Part shown: piece by piece, positions 45,369 through 53,200 of the stretch | Position numbering within the stretch: position 1 is the first letter of the stretch | Layout of the letters: every line of letters starts with the position of its first letter | From: Achromobacter mucicolens | Lineage (GTDB): Bacteria > Pseudomonadota > Gammaproteobacteria > Burkholderiales > Burkholderiaceae_B | Reading direction: 5' to 3' | DNA length: 64,000 nucleotides | Assembly (NCBI RefSeq): GCF_902859725.1 | Contig: NZ_CADIJP010000007.1 | Coordinates: 235,065 to 299,064 of the forward strand | Notes under the pieces: generated by a model | Told to the model about the DNA's origin: nothing | The model's database searches: none | The model's input: only the letters and a program-made list of their open reading frames with translations | Made by a program: the position numbers and the translations under genes

Positions 45369-45884
45369 ATGAATGACCGTGCAAGGCGCTCGCAGGAAGA
45401 ATGGCAGCGCGAGCGGCCCGACATCGACGCCAATGTGATGGCGCTGGTGGGGCGGCTGCTGCAAGCCACGCATCTACTGGAGCGCAACTGGTTCCTGCCG
45501 CTGGCCGCGCAATTCGAACTGCATCAAGGCGAATTCGACGTCATCGCCACGCTGCGGCGGTCGGGCAGCCCTTACGCCATGACACCCACCGACCTGCATG
45601 AAGGGCTGATGCTGTCGTCAGGCGCCATGACCAGCCGCCTGGACCGCCTGGAGCGCAAGGGCCTCATCGAACGCGTGCCATCACCCAACGACCGGCGCAG
45701 CACGCTCGTGCGTCTTACCCCGGCCGGACTGGCGCTCATCGACAAGCTGCTGCCGCTGCACGTGGCGAATGAGCAGCAGGCACTGGCGTCGTTGACGCAG
45801 AAGGAGCAAGCGCAACTGGATGGGTTGCTGGCGAAGCTGCTCGTGGGGTTGGGGCGCAAGCCGGGGGGGGAACGGTCACCGTAG
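45369..45884 (+). CDS. MarR family transcriptional regulator
   Basis: A 171-aa winged-helix dimer. The DNA-binding core spans about residues 55-125: F-D-V-I-A-T-L-R-R-S-G before helix 3, L-S-S-G-A-M-T-S-R-L-D-R-L-E-R as recognition helix, and the wing R-V-P-S-P-N-D-R-R-S-T-L-V-R-L-T-P-A-G, the most conserved MarR stretch. Probably represses itself and the divergent MFS gene through the repeat at 45267-45291. Ligand unknown. Confidence 0.93.
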   Translation: MNDRARRSQEEWQRERPDIDANVMALVGRLLQATHLLERNWFLPLAAQFELHQGEFDVIATLRRSGSPYAMTPTDLHEGLMLSSGAMTSRLDRLERKGLIERVPSPNDRRSTLVRLTPAGLALIDKLLPLHVANEQQALASLTQKEQAQLDGLLAKLLVGLGRKPGGERSP

Positions 45885-45972
45885 GGTAAGCGACGCAGAG
45901 TCTTCGGCTATCGAAAAACGAGCTTTGGCGCAGATGTCTGAATCCCCGGCCCGTCCTGTCCGGCCACGAAAA

Positions 45973-45990
45973 AGCCGCCCGTGGGCGGCT
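45973..45990 (-). terminator. Terminator of the small YjfB-like gene
   Basis: An 8-bp GC stem (AGCCGCCC / GGGCGGCT). On the minus strand it runs into CTTTTT. It lies 46 bases after the small gene's stop and may also end the convergent MarR transcript. Confidence 0.72.
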
Positions 45991-46035
45991 GATCTTCGTT
46001 CAGTGCGTTGCAGCCGATTGCCGCGCGGCAGGGAT

Positions 46036-46230
46036 TCAGGCGTGGGTGTTGATGCGCGAACCCAGCGTGCCGTCGATGGCCAGCACCGGCAGCGATTGGA
46101 GCAGCGTGGCGACCGAGTCGGCTTGCGCGTTGATCGCTTTTTTCGTGACCGATGCCTGCACTTCCATCATGAGATTCGCGTCGCGCAGGGCCAGCGCGGA
46201 ATTGACGGTGTTGTTGACGGAAGCATCCAT
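46036..46230 (-). CDS. YjfB family small protein (putative motility protein)
   Basis: A 64-aa protein whose pattern matches the YjfB family: a central V-Q-A-S-V-T-K-K-A-I-N-A-Q-A-D helix, then L-L-Q-S-L-P, and a C-terminal L-G-S-R-I-N-T-H-A resembling the L-G-x-x-I-D-x-x-A end of B. subtilis YjfB. Family members are annotated as putative motility proteins without known function. Its place in the region leading to fliC on the same strand fits a flagellar link. It has its own terminator and about 200 bases of upstream DNA. Confidence 0.65.
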   Translation of the reverse strand: MDASVNNTVNSALALRDANLMMEVQASVTKKAINAQADSVATLLQSLPVLAIDGTLGSRINTHA

Positions 46231-46428
46231 GGTCTAGGTGTCCTGGTGATGTGAGGCCGGGTCAACGGCCGAAGCAAGTCGCATTATGGGGCACGCCGTT
46301 CGAATGATGCAAAACATTTCGCAATGATCGCGGGCCGGAGTGCATTGTGGCGCGAGTACGTGGCGGGCATGTGACATGCCGGCCTCTGCCGGTTTCGGGC
46401 GCGCCGCGCCATGAGCGGCCCTGGCGCA

Positions 46429-47358
46429 TTACGGTTGCGCCGGACATTCCTTCACTTTGCCCCAGCCTTGATTGGGTTCGCAGAATTGCTTGCGCGCTGC
46501 CCATGCGCATTCGGGACGCTCGAAGAAACCCAGTTCCGCGCACCGTTCCAGTTCGCCATCCAGCGCGGCGACCCACGCCATCGGGTCCGGCGCGGGGATC
46601 ACGGTGATGCGCAGCGACGGCTGCGGACCGGTGGGCGCGTGTTCGGAAGATGATGGGGAGGCTGCGGCGCGAGCCGGTTCCGCGGAAGCGGCCGCGGGGG
46701 CGGCATGATCCGACGTCGAAGAAGCCCCGTCGGCATGATCCGGCGCTGAAGAAGCCGACGCGGCCTGATTCGACGCGGAAGAAGCAGCGTTCGTCTCAGG
46801 CCGGTCTGCCGCGGAAGAGGAAGCATTCGGCGCCGGCCGATCCGACGAGGAATCAGTCGCCTTTTCCTCTTGGCTTCCCTCCGGCGACGGCGCGGCGCGC
46901 TTGTTGGCCGCATCCGATTCAGGCGGCTGAGTCGGCTGCGGGGTCAGGGGCACGCGCACCGGACTGGCGGCCGTCGAGCCCGACGTTGCCGTGTTAGGCG
47001 AATTCCACGACACGACGAGCAGCACCAGTGCGCCATAAATGGCCAGCGTATAGATCACGGTCACCGCCGCACATCCCACGCTGCGGCGCGTGATGGGTTC
47101 GCCATCGTCGCGCCCGAAGAGGCTGCGCCACCCAACCAGCGCAGCGCCGGGCGCCGAGATCAGCCACCAGCCCAGGCGCCTGACCCAGCCCGGGTCCTGC
47201 CGCGGCAGCGACGCGTGCACCTGCGCGGCCAGCAGTTCGCGCAGGGCGCGGTTTTCTTCCTGCAGGCGCTGGGTCCGCGTGTCCGCCGGCCCCTGGCCGT
47301 CTGGATCCGGAGTGCCGTCGTGCTGCGTAGCGAGTGGATCTGGAGGCGTGGCGGTCAT
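46429..47358 (-). CDS. Hypothetical single-pass membrane protein with Ser/Ala/Asp-rich linker
   Basis: A 309-aa protein I do not recognise. Order: a short polar N-terminus; a leucine-zipper-like heptad stretch R-L-Q-E-E-N-R-A-L-R-E-L-L (about 30-45); a tryptophan-bearing amphipathic part; one clear membrane helix (V-I-Y-T-L-A-I-Y-G-A-L-V-L-L-V-V, about 100-117); a roughly 120-residue linker of repeated S-A-A/S-S-D units; and a compact C-terminal domain with four Cys (E-R-C-A-E-L-G-F-F-E-R-P-E-C-A-W, then K-Q-F-C-E-P-N and K-E-C-P). The C-terminus is probably periplasmic and disulfide-bonded. ATG 47358 is chosen as start; 12 more upstream codons are open. Confidence 0.7.
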   Translation of the reverse strand: MTATPPDPLATQHDGTPDPDGQGPADTRTQRLQEENRALRELLAAQVHASLPRQDPGWVRRLGWWLISAPGAALVGWRSLFGRDDGEPITRRSVGCAAVTVIYTLAIYGALVLLVVSWNSPNTATSGSTAASPVRVPLTPQPTQPPESDAANKRAAPSPEGSQEEKATDSSSDRPAPNASSSAADRPETNAASSASNQAASASSAPDHADGASSTSDHAAPAAASAEPARAAASPSSSEHAPTGPQPSLRITVIPAPDPMAWVAALDGELERCAELGFFERPECAWAARKQFCEPNQGWGKVKECPAQP

Positions 47359-47484
47359 CGGGTGAAAAATATGGATACAAAGCTGCGGTGGCAATTATGA
47401 AGCAAGTCCGCAGGGGCCAACCGGGGAATAGGACGGAAAATGGGGCGCTTCGAGAGAATATTCGCGGGGTTCGCATCGCCGGCG

Positions 47485-47985
47485 TCAGTCGCCCGTGGCT
47501 TCGCGTCGTCCCAAAAGCTTGAGCGGATTGCCGCCTTGTATCGAATAGGCCTCGATTTCGCCGCGCACGACGCTGCCGGCTGCGATGACGCAACCCTGGC
47601 GCAGGATGGCGCCATCGAGCAGCACGCAGTTGGCGCCGATCCAGACGTCGTCCTCGATCACGATGCCGCCCTTGCTGGGCCGGAAGCCTTGTTCGCGAAT
47701 GGGCAGGTCGCGGCGGCGGAATTCATGGTTGGCTGGCGCAAAGGTGCAGTTGGCGGCCACGGCCACGCGCGCGCCCATGCGGATGCCGTTGCCGGTGTAG
47801 AGCACGCAGCCGGAATTGATGACGCATTCCGGCCCGATCTCGACATCGCCCGAGCCGCCCGCGGGCTTGATTTTGACGAAGGCGTCGATCACCGCCCGCG
47901 GTCCTACCGCGATGCGGGTGCCGCGGGTCGAATCCTCGATATCCGCAAGCTTGGACACGCGCGCGGTGGGATCGATGTGGATCAT
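47485..47985 (-). CDS. Left-handed beta-helix acyltransferase (hexapeptide-repeat family)
   Basis: A 166-aa transferase of the LbH superfamily that acetylates sugars or amino sugars. Imperfect hexapeptide turns run through the whole protein (for example I-D-P-T-A-R-V, I-G-P-E-C-V-I, I-E-D-D-V-W-I-G-A-N-C-V, I-R-Q-G-C-V-I-A-A-G-S-V-V), with N-H-E-F near 95 supplying the likely catalytic His loop. It ends G-G-N-P-L-K-L-L-G. It lies 20 bases downstream of the CmcI-type gene on the same strand, so it may O-acetylate the sugar made by this cluster. Confidence 0.85.
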   Translation of the reverse strand: MIHIDPTARVSKLADIEDSTRGTRIAVGPRAVIDAFVKIKPAGGSGDVEIGPECVINSGCVLYTGNGIRMGARVAVAANCTFAPANHEFRRRDLPIREQGFRPSKGGIVIEDDVWIGANCVLLDGAILRQGCVIAAGSVVRGEIEAYSIQGGNPLKLLGRREATGD

Positions 47986-48005
47986 GCTGTCAGACCGTGG
48001 CGCGA

Positions 48006-48761
48006 TCAGGCCACGCGGCGCAGGAAGCCGTCCGGCGCCGACGTGACGAGCAGGCGGTCTTCGACCGAGCGGTCGATCTCGAACTCGGGGTGCTGCTTGA
48101 TCCATTCCCACACGGCCGTCTTGGGGTTGTTGCCCTTGCCCCAGTGGCGGCCCGGCCATTCGTAGTCTGCCGGCATGTCTTCCACGAAGGTGTCGAACAC
48201 GACGCAGTAGCTTCCCACGCTGACGAGATCCGCGTACGCGTTCAATTCAGCCAGCACGTGGTCGTGGGTGTGGTTGGAGTCCAGGCACACCATGATGTTC
48301 TTTTTGCCCTCGGCATGCGCGCGCACTTGCGCAATCGTTGCCGGGTCGATGCTGGAGCCCTCGATGAGATGAATGCGCTTGGCCAGCGGATGGGCCTCGA
48401 TGGCCTTGCGGTTGTGCCCGCGGATTTCGATATCCACACCGACCACGTCGCCGGCGCCCAGCAGTTGCAGCATGGATGCCGACAGCATCAGCGAACCGCC
48501 GTGGGCGATGCCCGTCTCGATGATGAGGTCCGGCTTCACGGCCCAGATCAGTTCCTGCATGGCCATGGCGTCCATCGGCAGCTGGATGAGCGGCCGGCCA
48601 GCCCACGAGAAGTTGTTCATGTACTTGCGCTCCAGCGCCATCTGGCGCCAGGCGATGGACAGCTCGCGGAACTCCTGGTCTTTGGCGAAGCCGGCAATGC
48701 GGGCTTCCTTCTCCTGGCGGTATTCCGGGTGCGCGTCGGGCGTGGTTTCAAGGTAGGACAT
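48006..48761 (-). CDS. Cephalosporin hydroxylase (CmcI) family protein, likely sugar O-methyltransferase
   Basis: A 251-aa protein of the CmcI family, which despite its name consists mostly of SAM-dependent O-methyltransferases acting on sugars in glycan clusters. The SAM site is D-L-I-I-E-T-G-I-A-H-G-G-S (about residues 78-90), with V-V-G-V-D-I as strand 2. The metal/catalytic region is C-L-D-S-N-H-T-H-D-H-V. W-A-G-R-P-L-I-Q-L-P is a typical N-terminal family segment. It starts directly after the SDR stop codon with no gap. Confidence 0.82.
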   Translation of the reverse strand: MSYLETTPDAHPEYRQEKEARIAGFAKDQEFRELSIAWRQMALERKYMNNFSWAGRPLIQLPMDAMAMQELIWAVKPDLIIETGIAHGGSLMLSASMLQLLGAGDVVGVDIEIRGHNRKAIEAHPLAKRIHLIEGSSIDPATIAQVRAHAEGKKNIMVCLDSNHTHDHVLAELNAYADLVSVGSYCVVFDTFVEDMPADYEWPGRHWGKGNNPKTAVWEWIKQHPEFEIDRSVEDRLLVTSAPDGFLRRVA

Positions 48762-49583
48762 TCAGATTCCTTTGTGCAGGCGGTACTGCGCTAGAAAATT
48801 CGGGAAAAATTCGGAAAACGGACGTGGAGGCCGGCGGACAAGCGCTTGCGTGCGTTGCACGTCGATGTCGTCGAACGCCCACGCCGGCGCACCGGGCGCG
48901 ACCGAGACAGGGTAGCCCAGCACGTCCCGCACGCAGGCGGCGACCTCGCGGTTCTCCACGCCGGCGCCGTGCGCGACGTTGAAGATGCCGGCCGCGTTGG
49001 ACAGGGCGATGGCCATGATCTGCGACACGGCGTCGTCGATGTGCAGATAGTCCTTGCGGGATTCCAGCGCGGTGCGCAGCGTGATGCGGCCGTCGCGCGC
49101 CCCTTCCTCCAGCAGTTGGTCGATGAAGCTGTCCGGCGTGTCGCGCAGGCCGACGATGTTGGACAGGCGCGCCACCTTGGCCGTCCGTCCGCCATGCAGG
49201 CAAAGCGATTCGCCCATCAGCTTGGACAGGTTGTACAGGTCGCTCGGGTCGTTCGGATTGACGCGCAGCGTAGCGTCTTCGCGCGTGCTGGCGGCGCCCG
49301 AATACACGCGCGTGCTGGACAGGTAGGTCAGGCTGTCGAAATCCCCGTGCGCGAGCAGGCTGCGCAACAGGCAGACGTGGGCCTCCACGGTATCCAGCGG
49401 ACGGCTGCGAAAGTCCGACGTGAGGCCGATGGCGTAGATCACGTGTCCCAGCGGCCGGCTGAACAGGCCCGCATCCTGGCGCGGCGGCGCGTCGCAGGCG
49501 ACGCCATCGGCGCGCAGGCGCGCGACCAGGTGGCGGCCGATGAAGCCCGACGCGCCCAGAACGGTGACCGGCCGGTGGTTCAT
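48762..49583 (-). CDS. NAD(P)-dependent sugar epimerase/4-ketoreductase (extended SDR)
   Basis: A 273-aa extended SDR. Cofactor motif G-A-S-G-F-I-G (10-16), catalytic S-S-T (89-91) and Y-N-L-S-K (Tyr117, Lys121). The later R-K-D-Y-L-H-I-D-D-A-V is the usual extended-SDR strand. In a pathway producing CDP-4-keto-6-deoxy sugar, a 4-ketoreductase is needed at the end, and this is the best candidate. ATG 49583 overlaps the C-methyltransferase stop by four bases. The C-terminal tail is aromatic (F-S-E-F-F-P-N-F). Confidence 0.85.
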   Translation of the reverse strand: MNHRPVTVLGASGFIGRHLVARLRADGVACDAPPRQDAGLFSRPLGHVIYAIGLTSDFRSRPLDTVEAHVCLLRSLLAHGDFDSLTYLSSTRVYSGAASTREDATLRVNPNDPSDLYNLSKLMGESLCLHGGRTAKVARLSNIVGLRDTPDSFIDQLLEEGARDGRITLRTALESRKDYLHIDDAVSQIMAIALSNAAGIFNVAHGAGVENREVAACVRDVLGYPVSVAPGAPAWAFDDIDVQRTQALVRRPPRPFSEFFPNFLAQYRLHKGI

Positions 49584-50824
49584 GCGTGCGGACCGCTGTC
49601 GATGGAGAGCGACGGGATTGCCGTGACCAGCTTGGCGTTCCAATCATGGCGGGCGTAGGCAAGCTGCTCCGACACTTCGGTCTTGAGGTTCCAGGGCAGG
49701 ATCAGGATGTACTCGGGCCGGTCCTCGCGCAGCCGGGCTTCGGCGACGATGGGAATATGGCTGCCGGGCAGGTACTTACCCTGCTTGGCGGGGTTCAGGT
49801 CCACCACGTAAGGCAAGAGGTCGGGGCGCACGCCGGCAAAGTTCAGCAGCGTGTTGCCCTTGGCCGCCGCGCCGTAGGCGGCGATGCGCTTGCCGCTGCG
49901 GCGCAGCTCGACCAGGAACGCCAGAAGGTCGTTCTTGACCCGCTCGGCCTGCTGCTGGAAGCACGCGTAGAAATCCGGTGTGGCGACGCCAGCCCGCTGC
50001 TCTTCGTCCAGGGTGCGTGCGACTTCGGCGCTTGCCTCGTGTTTGCCCGTGTCCAGCCGCTGGGCAAAGACGCGCAGGCTGCCGCCGTGCGTGCTCAGGT
50101 GTTCGACGTCGAACACAGACAGGCCGTTGGCCGTGAAGATGCGCGATACCGCCGTGAGCGACAGGTAGGAATAGTGTTCGTGATAGACCGTGTCGAACTG
50201 GCCTTCCTGCACCATGCGCAGCAGGTGCGGAAATTCGAACGTCGCCACGCCTTGCGGCTTGAGCAGCGCGGCAAAGCCCGAAACGAAGTCGTTGATGTCC
50301 GGGACATGCGCCAATACGTTATTGGCGGCGATCAAGTCCGCGGCGCGTCCCGATTCGGTGAGTTCGTCGCCCAGCTCCACGCCAAAGAAACGCTGCACGA
50401 TGTCGATGCCGCGGTCGCGTGCCGCTTGCGCGGTGCTGGCCGTGGGTTCCACGCCGTAGCAGGCAATGCCGGCGTCCTTGACGTACTGCAGCAGATAGCC
50501 GTCGTTGGCCGCGATCTCGGCGACCATGCTGTCCTTGCCCAGGCCGAAGCGGCCGATCATCGCGTCCACGTAGCGGCGCGAATGCGCCAGCCACGAGGAC
50601 GAGAACGAGCTGAAGTAGGCATAGTCGTCCGTGAACAGGGCTTCGCGGCCCGCGTGGTCTTCCGTTTGGACCAGCCAGCAGGATTCGCACACGAGAATGC
50701 GCAGGGGAAACCAGGTCTCCGGTCCACGCAGCGCCGCTTCGCTCAGGTAGGCGTTGGACGGCGGGGCGTGGCCCAGATCGAGAAAGGGCAGGCGCAGTTC
50801 GGCCTGGCAATGGCGGCACTTCAC
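49580..50824 (-). CDS. Nucleotide-sugar C-methyltransferase
   Basis: A 414-aa three-part enzyme of the TylC3/NovU/TcaB9 type, adding a methyl group to a sugar ring carbon (usually C3) next to the 4-keto group. The N-terminal zinc domain has Cys3, Cys6, Cys46 and Cys49. The middle SAM domain contains V-A-E-I-A-A-N-D-G-Y (101-110) and A-N-N-V-L-A-H-V. The catalytic Y-H-E-H-Y (214-218) matches the Tyr/Glu/His set of TcaB9. The C-terminal domain has A-Y-G-A-A-A-K-G-N-T. It starts with GTG at 50824 overlapping the epimerase-like stop as GTGA. Confidence 0.9.
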   Translation of the reverse strand: MKCRHCQAELRLPFLDLGHAPPSNAYLSEAALRGPETWFPLRILVCESCWLVQTEDHAGREALFTDDYAYFSSFSSSWLAHSRRYVDAMIGRFGLGKDSMVAEIAANDGYLLQYVKDAGIACYGVEPTASTAQAARDRGIDIVQRFFGVELGDELTESGRAADLIAANNVLAHVPDINDFVSGFAALLKPQGVATFEFPHLLRMVQEGQFDTVYHEHYSYLSLTAVSRIFTANGLSVFDVEHLSTHGGSLRVFAQRLDTGKHEASAEVARTLDEEQRAGVATPDFYACFQQQAERVKNDLLAFLVELRRSGKRIAAYGAAAKGNTLLNFAGVRPDLLPYVVDLNPAKQGKYLPGSHIPIVAEARLREDRPEYILILPWNLKTEVSEQLAYARHDWNAKLVTAIPSLSIDSGPHA

Positions 50825-51378
50825 AGTGCGACTCCAAAGTAAGCAGCGTCCAGGCGCGGGTGTTGCTGATCGCGCTCGGACACGAGGGTAGGGGGGGCGG
50901 GCCAGGAGATGCCGACGCGGGCCTCCTGGAAATGCAGGCCGGCCTCGGCCTGCGGGGCATAGGGGGCGGAGTGGCAGTACAGCATTTCCACGTCGTCGCT
51001 CAGCGTCTGAAAGCCGTGGGCGAAGCCTTCGGGAATCAGCAGCGCGCGGCCGTTGTCCGCTGACAGGCGTTCCGCATGCCACTGCAGGAACGTGGGCGAG
51101 CCCTGGCGCAGATCGATGGCGACGTCCCAGACCACGCCCCGGATGCAGCTCACGAGCTTCATTTCCGCAAAGGGCGGCAACTGGTAGTGCATGCCACGGA
51201 GGGTGCCGGCCTGCGCGGTGTAGGTGTGGTTGACCTGGGCGACTGGCCCCATCCAGCCGCATGCGGCCAGATCGGATGCATCGAAGAGGCGCGCCAGAAA
51301 TCCGCGGGTATCGCCGCGCGGATGGCGCTGCACGACCTTCAGGCCCGAAATCGGGGTGTCGAGAACGCCCAGGCTCAT
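50821..51378 (-). CDS. dTDP-4-dehydrorhamnose 3,5-epimerase-like (RmlC family) sugar epimerase
   Basis: A 185-aa cupin epimerase of 4-keto-6-deoxy sugars. The catalytic His64 is in G-T-L-R-G-M-H-Y-Q, His121 is in G-F-A-H-G-F, and the Tyr acid is in E-M-L-Y-C-H (Tyr134). The context is CDP rather than dTDP: rfbF and rfbG precede it and no rmlA or rmlB is present, so it probably epimerises CDP-4-keto-6-deoxyglucose at C3 and/or C5. ATG overlaps the rfbG stop by four bases. Confidence 0.87.
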   Translation of the reverse strand: MSLGVLDTPISGLKVVQRHPRGDTRGFLARLFDASDLAACGWMGPVAQVNHTYTAQAGTLRGMHYQLPPFAEMKLVSCIRGVVWDVAIDLRQGSPTFLQWHAERLSADNGRALLIPEGFAHGFQTLSDDVEMLYCHSAPYAPQAEAGLHFQEARVGISWPAPPTLVSERDQQHPRLDAAYFGVAL

Positions 51379-52445
51379 GGTTGCGCCTCGTACTGGTCGA
51401 TATCGGCATGGCAGAGCGGCAGCGCGTCCTCGCCCGCGTCAAAGCGCCGGTACCAGTCCATGCTGCGCGAGACCGCCTGCGCCAGCGGCCATCGGGGCGC
51501 CACTTTCAGCACGGCGCGCGCCTTGGACGTGTCCAGCGTCAGCAGCCCCGCTTCATGGGGGCCTTCGATCTGCTCGGCATAGACCACGCGGCCCTTGCCA
51601 TACGCGGCCTGAGCCAGATCCACCACGGTGCGCACGGACGCTGCTTCGGCCGCATCGGGCCCGAAGTTATAGGCGTCCGCGAGGTCAGGCGCGTTCCACA
51701 ACGATTCCGCCAGGGTCAGGTAGCCGGCAAGCGGTTCCAGCACGTGCTGCCACGGGCGCACCGATTGGGGCCGCCGCACATGAAGATCTCTGCCGCCTTG
51801 CCAGGCGCGCACGGCATCGGGCAGCAGGCGGTCAGCCGACCAGTCGCCGCCGCCGATCACGTTGCCCGCGCGCGCGCTGGCCACGGCCAGGCCCTGCTCA
51901 CGCAGGAAGGCGTCGCGATAGGACGCAATGACCAGCTCGCTGGCGGCCTTGCTGGCGCTGTAAGGGTCGTGTCCGCCCAATGCGTCGTTCTCGCGGTACG
52001 GGTAGGGCCATTCGTTGTTGCGGTAGACCTTGTCGGTCGTGACCATGACCGCGACCCGGGCCGAGGGCGTGGCGCGCAGGGCATCCAGCAGATGGGCGGT
52101 GCCCATGATGTTGGCGGCAAACGTCTCCACAGGCTGCGCATAGCTTGGGCGCACCAGCGCCTGCGCGGCCAGATGCAGCACGATCTCCGGACGGGCGGCG
52201 AGCACCTGCTCGCGCAGTGCAGCGGCGTCGCGGATGTCGCAATGGCGGCTGTCGATCAGGTCGCCGATGCGAGCGGCCTCGTACAAGCTGGGTTGCGTGC
52301 ACGGCGGCAGGGCAATGCCCGTCACTTGCGCGCCCAGCCGCTGCAGCCAGATCGCCAGCCAGCCGCCCTTGAAGCCGGTGTGACCGGTCACAAGGACGCG
52401 CTTGCCGCGCCAAAATCCTGCGCTGGGCGTTACCAGACTTTCCAT
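51375..52445 (-). CDS. rfbG: CDP-glucose 4,6-dehydratase
   Basis: A 356-aa extended SDR converting CDP-glucose to CDP-4-keto-6-deoxyglucose. Cofactor motif V-T-G-H-T-G-F-K-G-G-W-L (the F-K-G-G-W form marks CDP-glucose dehydratases), L-A-A-Q-A-L-V-R-P-S-Y, T-T-D-K-V-Y, and Y-S-A-S-K as the catalytic Tyr-Lys pair. P-W-Q-H-V-L-E-P-L is another RfbG hallmark. ATG 52445 overlaps the end of rfbF by 16 bases. The matching 3-dehydrase RfbH is absent, so the product is not channelled to 3,6-dideoxyhexoses by the usual route. Confidence 0.92.
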   Translation of the reverse strand: MESLVTPSAGFWRGKRVLVTGHTGFKGGWLAIWLQRLGAQVTGIALPPCTQPSLYEAARIGDLIDSRHCDIRDAAALREQVLAARPEIVLHLAAQALVRPSYAQPVETFAANIMGTAHLLDALRATPSARVAVMVTTDKVYRNNEWPYPYRENDALGGHDPYSASKAASELVIASYRDAFLREQGLAVASARAGNVIGGGDWSADRLLPDAVRAWQGGRDLHVRRPQSVRPWQHVLEPLAGYLTLAESLWNAPDLADAYNFGPDAAEAASVRTVVDLAQAAYGKGRVVYAEQIEGPHEAGLLTLDTSKARAVLKVAPRWPLAQAVSRSMDWYRRFDAGEDALPLCHADIDQYEAQP

Positions 52446-53200
52446 GGCGCCTTGCCCGTGCTCCAGAGGGATTCCAGCAGGTTCTTTTCGCGCAGCGTGT
52501 CCATGGGCTGCCAGAAGCCCAGGTGTTCGTAAGCGTGCAGCTGGCCTTCGCGGCTCAGCGTTTCCAGCGGACCCAGTTCCCACGTACAGTCGTCGTCCTC
52601 GATCAGCTTGAGGACGCTGGGCGACAGCACGAAGAAGCCGCCGTTGATCAGACCGCCGTCGCCGCGCGGTTTCTCCGCAAAGCCGGTGACCTGGTCGCCT
52701 TCGCGGCGCAACGCGCCATAGCGTCCCGGCGGCTGCACGGCCGTGACCGTCGCGGCCTTGCCATGCTTGCGGTGAAACGCGAGCAGGGCGGTGATGTCGA
52801 TATCGGCCACGCCGTCGCCGTAGGTGAAGCAGAACGCCTCGTCTTCCTTCACATAGTCGGCCACGCGCTTTAAGCGGCCGCCCGTCATCGTGCTCTCGCC
52901 GGTATCCACCAGTGTCACGCGCCACGGTTCGGCCTTGCGCTGATGCACTTCCATGCGGTTGTCGGCCATGTCGAACGTGACGTCGGACATATGCAGGAAG
53001 TAGTTGGCGAAGTATTCCTTGATCATGTAGCCCTTGTATCCGCAGCAGATCACGAAGTCGTTCACGCCGTGGGCGGAATAGGTCTTCATGATGTGCCACA
53101 GGATGGGCCGCCCGCCGATTTCGATCATCGGCTTGGGACGCGTGTGGGTCTCTTCGGAAATCCGGGTGCCAAGGCCGCCGGCCAGGATGATTGCTTTCAT
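52430..53200 (-). CDS. rfbF: Glucose-1-phosphate cytidylyltransferase
   Basis: A 256-aa nucleotidyltransferase making CDP-glucose from CTP and glucose-1-phosphate. The N-terminal I-I-L-A-G-G-L-G-T-R-I-S-E-E-T-H-T-R-P-K-P-M motif is diagnostic for RfbF. F-T-Y-G-D-G-V-A-D-I-D binds metal and nucleotide, and E-K-P-R-G-D-G-G-L-I-N-G-G-F-F is the sugar-phosphate region. First committed step of the sugar pathway. ATG overlaps the stop of the glycosyltransferase fusion gene (ATGA). Confidence 0.94.
   Translation of the reverse strand: MKAIILAGGLGTRISEETHTRPKPMIEIGGRPILWHIMKTYSAHGVNDFVICCGYKGYMIKEYFANYFLHMSDVTFDMADNRMEVHQRKAEPWRVTLVDTGESTMTGGRLKRVADYVKEDEAFCFTYGDGVADIDITALLAFHRKHGKAATVTAVQPPGRYGALRREGDQVTGFAEKPRGDGGLINGGFFVLSPSVLKLIEDDDCTWELGPLETLSREGQLHAYEHLGFWQPMDTLREKNLLESLWSTGKAPWKVW

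Noticed and set aside
49580-51442. A 620-codon frame suggesting an N-terminally extended C-methyltransferase
   Set aside because: The family N-terminus with its zinc Cys pair starts at GTG 50824. The extra part overlaps the intact RmlC-like gene out of frame.
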